Positions 24,016-30,008 of a stretch of 31,065 nucleotides of DNA are shown piece after piece. The notes beneath the pieces were generated by a model that worked only from the letters and a program-made list of their open reading frames with translations, was not told the origin of the DNA and did no database searches. The position numbers and the translations under genes were made by a program. How positions within the stretch are numbered: position 1 is the first letter of the stretch; the number at the start of each line of letters is the position of its first letter. Source of the DNA: a virus. The stretch lies in IMG/VR virus record IMGVR_UViG_3300049855_000291, positions 1-31,065 of that record, one strand, 5' to 3'.

Positions 24016-24046
24016 CCACACTTATAGCGTGGTTGGCAATCTCCCC
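24016..24046 (-). promoter_or_regulatory. Hairpin between a distant ribosome site and the start of the AT-hook protein
   Basis: On the minus strand GGGGAG (24041-24046) is 29 bases from the ATG at 24011. Between them CCACGC and GUGUGG (24016-24032) can pair around a five-base loop, with one G-U wobble that would be an A-C mismatch on the plus strand. Folding would bring the site to about 12 bases from the start. Confidence 0.35.
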
Positions 24047-24066
24047 AAAATTGTTTTTATAGAATC

Positions 24067-24420
24067 TTAATTGTCGCTACGAGCGACTTCTAGCCACACA
24101 GAACCGTTCCATACCAGGGATAGGGTGTCATTAAGGGTCGGAGTCCAAGCGGCGCTTAAAGCGACGTTTCCGGCGTCTAGGAGCTGGCATGTCGTCGCAC
24201 CCGCTGAGACCACCGTCAGGAGGAGTTGCTGGCCCATCCTGTAGCCGTTCGGAAAAGTGAATGTCCGGTTTGTCGCGGTCGTATTGTCGGAAGTTATCCT
24301 AATCAAAGCAGTTTCAGGCTGTAGGATCAAAACCTGATCGTCAGCTGTGAGGCTAACGTCCTGATTTACCATCCCTAATGGCTGACCTACAACTAAGTAA
24401 CCGTCGCGGAAATTTGTCAC
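24067..24420 (-). CDS. Small beta-rich virion-like protein (GTG start)
   Basis: This encodes 117 residues from a GTG start at 24420; GAGG lies seven bases upstream, which decides the start. The sequence is neutral, Thr/Leu/Ala/Val-rich with alternating strands: ADDQVLILQPETALIRITS, TFTFPNGYRMGQQLLLTVVS, then DTLSLVWNGSVWLEVARSDN. The ending 'L.W.g..W.e..R' is typical of small phage head-fibre or tail-fibre domains, which bind the capsid surface or host sugars. It sits among small early-looking genes rather than with the structural set, which is odd. Fold inference only. Confidence 0.65.
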   Translation of the reverse strand: MTNFRDGYLVVGQPLGMVNQDVSLTADDQVLILQPETALIRITSDNTTATNRTFTFPNGYRMGQQLLLTVVSAGATTCQLLDAGNVALSAAWTPTLNDTLSLVWNGSVWLEVARSDN

Positions 24421-24454
24421 GATCTAACCTCACGTCTGTAAGTTATTGATAATA

Positions 24455-24700
24455 CTACTTCTTACCTTGTGTTCGATAAAAGTCAAGAACTTTAAGAGAG
24501 TCTTCGATAATATCGATCTTAGCAGAAAGTGCTTGATTTATGTCTGAAGCAGACTTCAGGTTTTCGATCGCCTGAGCTACCACCTTGTCGCACCGTTTTG
24601 TTAACCAGCTGTATTGCTTGACCGCGTAGTTGAGGACCCCCAGTAGCGTCAGACTCACCCCGAAGCTCAGTCCTGCCAATAATATCGCTAAATTATCCAT
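24455..24700 (-). CDS. Membrane protein with C-terminal coiled coil (holin/spanin candidate)
   Basis: The frame is open from 24793, but ATG 24700 overlaps the upstream stop as TAATG and has AAAGGA upstream, giving 81 residues: MDNLAILLAGLSFGVSLTLL and so on. One hydrophobic span (about residues 4-27) is followed by a charged, heptad-like helix of about 45 residues (Val/Ile/Leu spaced, with Lys/Asp/Glu) and a basic end. This is the shape of inner-membrane spanin (Rz-like) or of a small holin; it has no lipoprotein signal. No endolysin gene is next to it, so the lysis role is only a candidate. Confidence 0.65.
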   Translation of the reverse strand: MDNLAILLAGLSFGVSLTLLGVLNYAVKQYSWLTKRCDKVVAQAIENLKSASDINQALSAKIDIIEDSLKVLDFYRTQGKK

Positions 24701-24945
24701 TAATAGTGAATCCTTTTTGTCAGGTTGTACAGGTGCTTCGCCTGGTCGATACCAGTCAACTGTGCGAGTTGCGGGACGTGTATCTGGTCCCACTGATCCA
24801 AACGAACCCGCTTCACAGTCCTAAACTTCGCCAATGGTCCTTGCCCCTTGCGCTGTATTTGCACCATGCCGTTACCCTTCGCAGCGCGGTATTCGAATCC
24901 CCACAAGACCACTTCGGGGTCGAGGACTATCTCGTTTTTCTCCAT
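24700..24945 (-). CDS. Small basic protein, unknown
   Basis: This encodes 81 residues starting MEKNEIVLDPEVVLWGFEYR, with GGGAG seven bases before ATG 24945. The first half is beta-prone (LWGFEYRAAKGNGMVQIQRK), the second is helical with LDQWDQIHVPQLAQLTGIDQ. It has a net positive charge and a TAATG overlap with the membrane gene behind it. It is not recognised; a small nucleic-acid-binding fold is possible from charge alone. Confidence 0.62.
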   Translation of the reverse strand: MEKNEIVLDPEVVLWGFEYRAAKGNGMVQIQRKGQGPLAKFRTVKRVRLDQWDQIHVPQLAQLTGIDQAKHLYNLTKRIHY

Positions 24946-24955
24946 AACCCGGCTC

Positions 24956-24974
24956 CCTATGAATTATCCATAGG
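24956..24974. repeat. Short inverted repeat CCTATG-N7-CATAGG
   Basis: Six-base arms sit around seven bases, in the 61-bp gap between two small genes. A TCAGGTTATG decamer follows at 24980-24989 and recurs at 25589-25598, at the end of the iteron region. It could be an operator or promoter-proximal site; no clear promoter hexamers were found. Confidence 0.4.
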
Positions 24975-25006
24975 TTATATCAGGTTATGGTCAGTTCGGG
25001 CTACGA

Positions 25007-25231
25007 TTAATCAGGTAGGCCATCGATGAATTTGCGGACTCGGTCGTAAGTCTCGTCGTCCACGGGAAAAGAACCTGGACTATATTCCGTAATCCACGTG
25101 AAACCCACCATTTTCACTTCTTTAATTTGGCCATCATCCTCCTTGTACCGATCGATCCTGGCATTTACCGTGATGACGTTGTCAAGGTTGATTGCATGAG
25201 AGTTTTTTCCAGATACAATTTTGAGCCACAT
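25007..25231 (-). CDS. Small beta-rich protein, unknown
   Basis: This encodes 74 residues starting MWLKIVSGKNSHAINLDNVI, with a strong AAGGGGTGA site just before ATG 25231. Alternating hydrophobic strands (NVITVNARIDRYKEDD, KEVKMVGFTWITEY) are followed by a short acidic helix (DDETYDRVRKFID). It is not recognised. It is the first gene downstream of the iteron region, so it probably shares its leftward transcription. Confidence 0.62.
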   Translation of the reverse strand: MWLKIVSGKNSHAINLDNVITVNARIDRYKEDDGQIKEVKMVGFTWITEYSPGSFPVDDETYDRVRKFIDGLPD

Positions 25232-25303
25232 AATTCACCCCTTCGTTTTTAAGTGGCCGACTCCATACCGCCAAATGGCTTGAGTAAGCTAGAGGTTTTG
25301 GTT

Positions 25304-25576
25304 TGTTCCAGTTGTGTTCCACAGGAATAAACTACTTTCTGTTCATCTGGAACATTGTTTTTTCTCTGTACTTATATTTACTTATATTCTTTTGTTCCAG
25401 TTGTTCCAGTTGTTCCAGTTAAGAGAGAGAGTAAAGAGAACAAAGAGAGGGAGGAGACACAGTGTTCCACAGACCCTCTAGGGAGAACCGTTTTATCTGG
25501 AACAAGTGGTACACGACTGATTTTGTTAATCAATCGACTGGAACACAACTGGAACACAACTGGAACAACTGGAACA
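25304..25576. repeat. Iteron cluster with AT-rich repeats: candidate replication origin
   Basis: Within the gene-free stretch 25232-25622 the heptamer TGTTCCA occurs six times (starts 25304, 25315, 25393, 25402, 25411, 25463) and its complement TGGAACA six times (25348, 25498, 25539, 25550, 25561, 25570). Within runs, starts are 9 or 11 bp apart. The left run (25393-25417) and the right run (25539-25576) are inverted copies. A tandem ACTTATATT(T/C) decamer (25370-25389) in an AT-rich stretch borders the left run, and 25420-25462 is a purine-rich tract. Such iterons plus an AT-rich element are typical of protein-dependent origins; the helicase and primase genes lie directly upstream. The use as origin is an inference. 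Confidence 0.65.
25370..25389. repeat. AT-rich tandem decamer, possible unwinding element
   Basis: ACTTATATTT is followed by ACTTATATTC with no gap, three bases before the first triple iteron. AT-rich tandem repeats next to iterons are usual sites of first DNA opening. Inferred only. Confidence 0.5.
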
Positions 25577-25622
25577 TTCTCAGTCATTTCAGGTTATGTG
25601 AATAATATCGCTGTGTTAGTTT

Positions 25623-27224
25623 TTAATCCTTCACGAGAGTAGCGTAGGCATCTTCGCTGCGTTTTTGAAGAATAGCATAAGTAGGCTGGTCCGCTATAGG
25701 GCTGGCGAACCAAAAACACCTTAAAGAAAGACAGCCGATTCTCTTTTTGTCCAAAGATATTAAGCCAGCTTCAATAGCTTGCTTTTTAACAGACCGCCCA
25801 GTCCCCCCTCCACGATTACTCCTATAGCGTAGGCCATGAAAATCAAAATACCAATCGCTGACAATTTCAGTTGTAATTAAAATGTTAAACTTTTCTGGGG
25901 AAAGTATAAAATCATCACGACCATTTTCTATGGTCTGCTCAATATCTTTTTTATAAGCTTGAGGGACTTTATAACTTATTATCCTGGAATAGATAAAATC
26001 CCTAAATGCAACATGCTCCTCAGTCCTATCGACTAACCTCGCCTGATCAAGTTTGATCCCAGCACCGACGTCCTCACCCAGCTTATGCAGGATGGTCCGC
26101 TCCCACTCGGGAAATCTTGTAACGCATGGCCTGTCGAGATTGATCATAGGCATGGTCAGGTAATAGGCGCATTCGGCCACAACGGGCATACGCATTGTGT
26201 CGATGAAAGTAAGTACATTATGCTTGTACCAAGTGGTCCCTGGCCGAATGAAGTCCATTCTGCCCGTTACAGACCTACTCCCTAGATCTACTGTCAGGTG
26301 AGGGTTGTTGGCTGTCAGGATCCAAGTAGCGTGATTCTCGACCATCCTGTTACCCACACCATGGACATGACCCTGAAGGTATTTCGATGTCACGTAACGC
26401 TCGATGATGTCGCTGTTGAACATCTTTTTGACGTTATCTAGCCTGAAAATTCTTTTATTGGCATTGGCCATGAGATTGATAATAAACCGACTCGGCTCGT
26501 CGCAGACATTCAGGTCACACGGACTGAAAAAGAGTTCTTGGACCATCTCGACGAAGGTCGATTTGCCGATTTGTATCGTCTGGTCCGCGTCGGGGGGGCC
26601 AGCGATTACAAAGAGCGGACGCTTACCCTGTCCCTCGCTCCATGCCGCGGTTATGACGATCGCCTTCATGATCAGTCGGTCGTGTGCTGTCAGCGGGTTG
26701 AAGAAATCAATAAACGCATCGAGCGCTCCCGTGTAGGCAGGGACAATGGGGGGACTACAATGGATTTGCCCTGGTCCCTCTGGCCAGGTGGGGAGATCGG
26801 TCACAGTGCGGACGGGTGTAGCTCGGTTACGAATGCTAGTGAAGAATGGGTCCCACCTGACTTTTAAAGCCATGTCCCGATTCTTGAAATCGACAAAATA
26901 CCCACGGTCATTAATCGCAGATTCTAGCTGTTTACCGTCCTCTACAAAGCGCATCGACCGCCAGCCAGGGCGCTCGGTGTCCTCGACGATATCGCATAGT
27001 TTGTGATTGTAGCGGACCATACCAGGAAAGTTTTCCTGAAACTCCTCAGCGAGCTCGCCCATGGTCTTGGGCATAAAGACGGGACGCTTATTTGGCTCGT
27101 AGGGTAACTCCACGTAGTTACTAAAGACCTTAATGCCTGACGATTCTTTTGTGGTTTGCTCAATTTTTTCTTGCTTTTTTCGCCCAGAAGTGAGAATTTC
27201 GGGCGGTAAATTTATGTCGGACAA
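25623..27224 (-). CDS. Replicative ATPase / SF3-like helicase
   Basis: This encodes 533 residues, starting at a TTG (27224) with AAGGAG seven bases upstream; no ATG with a ribosome site is nearby. The ATPase core has an extended P-loop at about 209-223 (GPPDADQTIQIGKST), a Walker-B-like strand at about 258-264 (RIFRLDN), a sensor 1 ILTANN at 302-307 and an arginine-finger region SRSVTGRMDFIRP at about 316-328. The set matches the helicase parts of D5-type primase-helicases and SF3-like AAA+ proteins, which unwind DNA as hexamers. It follows a separate primase gene by 35 bp, so the usual fused protein is here split in two. Odd: about six extra residues between GPP and GK in the P-loop, and a Walker B ending in Asn. 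Confidence 0.8.
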   Translation of the reverse strand: MSDINLPPEILTSGRKKQEKIEQTTKESSGIKVFSNYVELPYEPNKRPVFMPKTMGELAEEFQENFPGMVRYNHKLCDIVEDTERPGWRSMRFVEDGKQLESAINDRGYFVDFKNRDMALKVRWDPFFTSIRNRATPVRTVTDLPTWPEGPGQIHCSPPIVPAYTGALDAFIDFFNPLTAHDRLIMKAIVITAAWSEGQGKRPLFVIAGPPDADQTIQIGKSTFVEMVQELFFSPCDLNVCDEPSRFIINLMANANKRIFRLDNVKKMFNSDIIERYVTSKYLQGHVHGVGNRMVENHATWILTANNPHLTVDLGSRSVTGRMDFIRPGTTWYKHNVLTFIDTMRMPVVAECAYYLTMPMINLDRPCVTRFPEWERTILHKLGEDVGAGIKLDQARLVDRTEEHVAFRDFIYSRIISYKVPQAYKKDIEQTIENGRDDFILSPEKFNILITTEIVSDWYFDFHGLRYRSNRGGGTGRSVKKQAIEAGLISLDKKRIGCLSLRCFWFASPIADQPTYAILQKRSEDAYATLVKD

Positions 27225-27259
27225 GGGTAGACTCCTTTTTCGATCAGCCAGTGAAGCTA

Positions 27260-28075
27260 CTAACTTCGCTGGCTTTGTTTTTTTCTAAACGCGGACTTAA
27301 CTGAGTCCTGTATCTCTTTATCATCAAAATCGTTCCGGTCAAAAGGGGAATCAGCCAGCATTTTCAATATTTCGTCTTTAGAGAGACCTTGTCTTATCAG
27401 ATATTGAGCGCTGACGTAAACCGAAGAATTCCTTGAGTCCCCGAAAACTTTACCATCCCTTAAAAATTCAACTACATGCCTCGGTAGGGGGGCTCCCGGC
27501 CTCTGGGCGTATGCAGCCATGCGGGATTTACAAATCTCAACCTGCCTGTCGTGCTTGGTCGCAGCGATCACTGGCAGGGCTTCCCCATCGGCCTCAATAT
27601 GGACGAGCTCGCGACATGGGTAGAACTGCCTCCCTAGGTCCACGCCAGCCTGGTCAGCATCAGGCAGGACATCATGCACGTAGTGGCGCATGGTCACCTG
27701 ATAGTCGAGGGGATCGTCGATCCTGCGCTCGAAGGGGATCAGGACCCTAAACCTGTCTCTGGGAGGCTCGGTGTTTTTCGGTAGCTGATGAGACTTGGTG
27801 GTCGCGATCATATACTTTAGACCTGCGAGATCTCGCATCGCTCGTTTGATCGTGTACTCGTCCTCCCCGTTTTCCATTTTATTATCGAAGTCGAGTCCGC
27901 AAATATCACTAAAAACGAAGTTGTCGCCTAGCCTGTAATTCCGCGCAAAGATAATGGGACTCCAAGTGTATTGACTGATTACGTCCCATAGATCTCTCGC
28001 GTGACGGTTTTGGAATGGGACGAATCCCCAAGGGATATTAGTGCATCCCTTTGTTGCTTTGTTGTAAGAGATCAT
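27260..28075 (-). CDS. Archaeo-eukaryotic-type primase with PriCT-like C-terminus
   Basis: This encodes 271 residues, with AAGG before ATG 28075. Motif I is a paired acid strand CGLDFDN (D62, D64), motif II is TKSH (93-96) ending in the expected His, with a DRFRVLIPF strand after it, and motif III lies at DQAGVDLG (D141, D146). These are the catalytic marks of the AEP (PrimPol-like) fold. Residues about 215-265 (SAQYLIRQGLSKDEILKMLA and on) look like a PriCT domain. The enzyme would make primers, or also polymerise, for the helicase encoded just downstream. No DNA polymerase is seen in the window, so this protein may carry more of the synthesis or rely on the host's. Motif reading by eye; the family assignment is well supported. 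Confidence 0.82.
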   Translation of the reverse strand: MISYNKATKGCTNIPWGFVPFQNRHARDLWDVISQYTWSPIIFARNYRLGDNFVFSDICGLDFDNKMENGEDEYTIKRAMRDLAGLKYMIATTKSHQLPKNTEPPRDRFRVLIPFERRIDDPLDYQVTMRHYVHDVLPDADQAGVDLGRQFYPCRELVHIEADGEALPVIAATKHDRQVEICKSRMAAYAQRPGAPLPRHVVEFLRDGKVFGDSRNSSVYVSAQYLIRQGLSKDEILKMLADSPFDRNDFDDKEIQDSVKSAFRKKQSQRS

Positions 28076-28111
28076 TTAAAACCTTTTTAACCACTTATTT
28101 AAAGGTTATTT
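28076..28111. promoter_or_regulatory. 36-bp divergent gap between primase and resolvase genes
   Basis: Both start codons face outward from this gap. AACCTTT (28080-28086) and AAAGGTT (28101-28107) are inverted copies and act as the ribosome sites of the two genes, one on each strand. There is room for no full pair of promoters, so one or both must lie inside the coding regions, or the gap holds a single overlapping control site. Confidence 0.45.
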
Positions 28112-28582
28112 ATGACACGAATAGCAGGAATAGATCCTGGCCGCGATGGTGCCATTGTTGTATTACAAGACGGGCTTATATACAAATACACTTTACTTAG
28201 GGCTTGTATACCGAAGCTATATCTGCTAGATCACGGGGTCCGGACGGTCTATGTAGAAAAGGCTCAACCAATGGGACGCGAATCATCAAAAGCAATGTTT
28301 AACTACGGGATGGCCTACGGCTACATGCTAGGGACATTGTCAGGATCAGGGTTGGACATCAACTTCATCCCTCCGCAAGCCTGGACGGGTGCGCTGCATA
28401 AAAAAGCGCCCATGACTTTTGCAAACCCAAAGGAAGCGAGTCTGTATGTTGCTCGCCAGCTATGGCCGGACCAGAATTTTTTAGCTACTGAGCGTAGTCG
28501 AGTGCCGCACGACGGGGTTGTTGATGCTGCGCTGATCGCGTATTACGGTGGTGGGTATTACAAAAAGGAGGAAAAAAAATGA
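28112..28582 (+). CDS. RuvC-like Holliday junction resolvase
   Basis: This encodes 156 residues, with AAAGG seven bases before ATG 28112. The RNase H-like active site is complete: D8 in GIDPGRDGA, E49 in VYVEKAQP, and D134/D138 in VPHDGVVDAALIAYY. Size and motif order fit the RuvC family, which cuts branched DNA. In a phage it would resolve replication or recombination intermediates before packaging. It is the first gene of the plus-strand block, divergent from the primase. It overlaps the next gene by ATGA. Confidence 0.88.
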   Translation: MTRIAGIDPGRDGAIVVLQDGLIYKYTLLRACIPKLYLLDHGVRTVYVEKAQPMGRESSKAMFNYGMAYGYMLGTLSGSGLDINFIPPQAWTGALHKKAPMTFANPKEASLYVARQLWPDQNFLATERSRVPHDGVVDAALIAYYGGGYYKKEEKK

Positions 28583-28830
28583 TAGAGCCGACGTGGATCA
28601 CGCCTGAAGCCGCAGAGCACCATAAGCATGTAATGCTTTTTCGCCAACTCAAAGATGAACTGGGATTCAACAAAGCTTTCGAGACCAGTGTAAACCTGAC
28701 ATTGTATGCCTTACAAGTAGTCCATGTAGACATGCGGGCCGAATTGCTTCGAGATGTAATCGCTCAATTTCAAGAGTTAGTATCTCATGTAGAAAAGGGG
28801 GAGCGCTTAAATGACCACAATGTCCAGTAA
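28579..28830 (+). CDS. Small helical protein after the resolvase, unknown
   Basis: This encodes 83 residues starting MIEPTWITPEAAEHHKHVML. GGAGG lies eight bases before ATG 28579, and the start overlaps the resolvase stop as ATGA. It is nearly all helix (FRQLKDELGFNKAFETSVNL, RAELLRDVIAQFQELVSHVE). No motif is recognised. The tight coupling suggests co-production with the resolvase; an accessory role is unproven. Confidence 0.68.
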   Translation: MIEPTWITPEAAEHHKHVMLFRQLKDELGFNKAFETSVNLTLYALQVVHVDMRAELLRDVIAQFQELVSHVEKGERLNDHNVQ

Positions 28831-29215
28831 AGACTTAGAGGACCTGAAAATCCTGCCCACCGGGACGTGTTTTGACGACGCGCTTTTTCTCTGGGCGATT
28901 TTCACAAAAAACACCCGTGCAATCCCGTCCTACTTAGTCCACGGTATATGCCTCCATGCAGACGGGAAGCCATACTCCCACGCTTGGATCGAGAGAGTTG
29001 ACCTGTGTATTTTTTCAGGGATCATGCACGGGGAGAAAATGGCCTTTGAAGTCCCCCAGCCTGACTTCTATGAGTATTTCCGCGTGACCGACGACGTGAA
29101 AAAGTATAGCACCGAGGACTTTTTGCAATTCGAGGACTTGCATGAGCGAAAAGCGGGACCTTGGGAAAAACGGTATATAGAGCTAACAGCGGATTATGGG
29201 AAAAAAGAGTCATGA
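28811..29215 (+). CDS. Cysteine-peptidase / transglutaminase-like fold protein
   Basis: This encodes 134 residues with GGGGGAG seven bases before ATG 28811; the first 20 bases overlap the upstream gene. A Cys at C20 sits in GTCFDDALFLW, and the His of YSHAWIE is H57, after LVHGICLHADGKP. This 'G.C..A ... LVHG ... HAW.E' arrangement is the Cys-His core of papain-like/transglutaminase-like folds found in some bacterial and phage proteins. It could be a peptidase, amidase or a non-catalytic relative. An acidic helix and DFLQFEDLHERK-like end follow. A role in lysis, host-protein modification or defence against host systems is open; I cannot choose. Confidence 0.62.
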   Translation: MTTMSSKDLEDLKILPTGTCFDDALFLWAIFTKNTRAIPSYLVHGICLHADGKPYSHAWIERVDLCIFSGIMHGEKMAFEVPQPDFYEYFRVTDDVKKYSTEDFLQFEDLHERKAGPWEKRYIELTADYGKKES

Positions 29216-29325
29216 CATTTGACCAGTGGGAATATGTCCTAGCAGGATTCGCCTACACAGTGCTTTGTTTTTCCTTGGGTTTTGTCGTGGGTGTCAAATC
29301 CTTAAGCAGGATGTTGGGGCTATAA
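29212..29325 (+). CDS. 37-residue single-span membrane protein
   Basis: This encodes 37 residues, MTFDQWEYVLAGFAYTVL..., ending SRMLGL. Its ATG overlaps the upstream stop as ATGA (29212-29215). Residues about 9-28 (VLAGFAYTVLCFSLGFVVGV) form one hydrophobic helix rich in Gly and Phe; the N-terminus is acidic and the C-terminus has Lys and Arg. Such Gly/Phe-rich single spans are seen in small holins and in coat-like peptides. It is below usual length limits. No endolysin is next to it. Confidence 0.62.
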   Translation: MTFDQWEYVLAGFAYTVLCFSLGFVVGVKSLSRMLGL

Positions 29326-29351
29326 GTACCTGTAAACACTTACCCCCATAG

Positions 29352-29379
29352 TTGGCATGGGGTTTGCTTAGTATAGGAT
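29352..29379 (+). promoter_or_regulatory. Sigma-54-like or sigma-70-like promoter
   Basis: TTGGCATGGGGTTTGCT (29352-29368) matches the sigma-54 consensus YTGGCACGRNNNTTGCW at 16 of 17 positions, with GG and GC spaced by exactly 10 bases; the only mismatch is C to T. The same region read as sigma-70 gives TTGGCA (29352-29357), 16 bases, then TAGGAT (29374-29379). It lies upstream of the 29415 gene in the 77-bp gap 29326-29402. A CCCCAT...ATGGGG hairpin (29344-29362) overlaps it. Confidence 0.45.
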
Positions 29380-29414
29380 ATCCCGCAATTAAGCGGGGGT
29401 GAATGAGGCTAGAC

Positions 29415-29642
29415 ATGACTCCCCAAGAACGTAAAAGTGTTATCGAAAAAATCGAGAATCTCCGTAATGAGATCGGCTACGAGATGTGCGTAATTGGCGA
29501 AGATCTCAATGACTTTGCTGACGACGATGCAGAGCGCAAGCGTTTACACACTTTGATGCTAGCCGCAAATCGTCAGGCTGAAGGCATGGACAAAATGCTG
29601 TCTCAACTCGCCAAAAAACTTGCAAAGAAGGCTACTGTATGA
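29415..29642 (+). CDS. Small helical protein, unknown
   Basis: ATG 29415 (MTPQERKSVIEKIENLRN) has GAGG six bases upstream and is preferred over ATG 29403, four codons earlier, whose site is poorly spaced. This gives 75 residues (79 from the earlier start). Nearly all helix: a charged N-terminal helix, an acidic loop (EDLNDFADDDAERKRL) and a C-terminal helix of Gln/Lys/Leu ending in KKLAKKATV. It is not recognised. Behind a promoter-like site it could be the first gene of a two-gene unit with the next one. Confidence 0.65.
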   Translation: MTPQERKSVIEKIENLRNEIGYEMCVIGEDLNDFADDDAERKRLHTLMLAANRQAEGMDKMLSQLAKKLAKKATV

Positions 29643-30007
29643 AAAAGAAAACCACAAAAAGAAAACATAACGACGATATCCGCAGAAAATTTAGCCTATC
29701 GATGTCTAAAAACGAAGCCAGAAATCTTTGGACGACTGCCTGTAAATCATATTTATGTTCCTATGCTGACCGATTTGTCACTACCGACGATAGCAGCATA
29801 AAAATATTTATAACAAGAGAATTTAATAAAGAATATTACATGTATGGGTGTGATTCTTTTTTGGACGCCAAAATTCTTAGCATATGGCTTGGTAAAGATG
29901 CTGCAGTTCTTTACGATGAATGGAATAGCAAATACTCAGTCCATACTTCAAAACCCTGGGAACCAAACTGGTTTTCAAGGTTAACGCACGAACCCCCCAC
30001 CCCATAG
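29639..30007 (+). CDS. Basic protein, unknown
   Basis: This encodes 122 residues starting MKKKTTKRKHNDDIRRKFSL, overlapping the upstream stop as ATGA with AAGG upstream. The N-terminus is strongly basic, suggesting nucleic-acid contact. The rest mixes helix and strands (ARNLWTTACKSYLCSYADRF, then KEYYMYGCDSFLDAKILSIW) with several Cys, Tyr and Trp residues, and the end is Pro-rich (THEPPTP). No family is recognised. It is AT-richer than the flanking genes. The stop lies one base from the stop of the opposing gene. Confidence 0.65.
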   Translation: MKKKTTKRKHNDDIRRKFSLSMSKNEARNLWTTACKSYLCSYADRFVTTDDSSIKIFITREFNKEYYMYGCDSFLDAKILSIWLGKDAAVLYDEWNSKYSVHTSKPWEPNWFSRLTHEPPTP

Positions 30008-30008
30008 G

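Noticed and set aside
25232-25330. A GTG-started ~46-residue minus-strand frame running into the 25007-25231 gene
   Set aside because: It has no ribosome site, overlaps a gene with a strong one, and its sequence looks like chance. CRISPR-like repeats were also considered for the iterons and rejected because the spacers are only 2-4 bp in the runs and the copies lie in both orientations.
25378-25587. A 69-residue minus-strand reading frame (and an overlapping 95-residue plus-strand one) across the iteron region
   Set aside because: The protein text is only the translated repeats (VPVVPV, TGTTGT) plus skewed Ser/Leu runs, and neither start has a ribosome site. The DNA repeats in both orientations explain the open frames.
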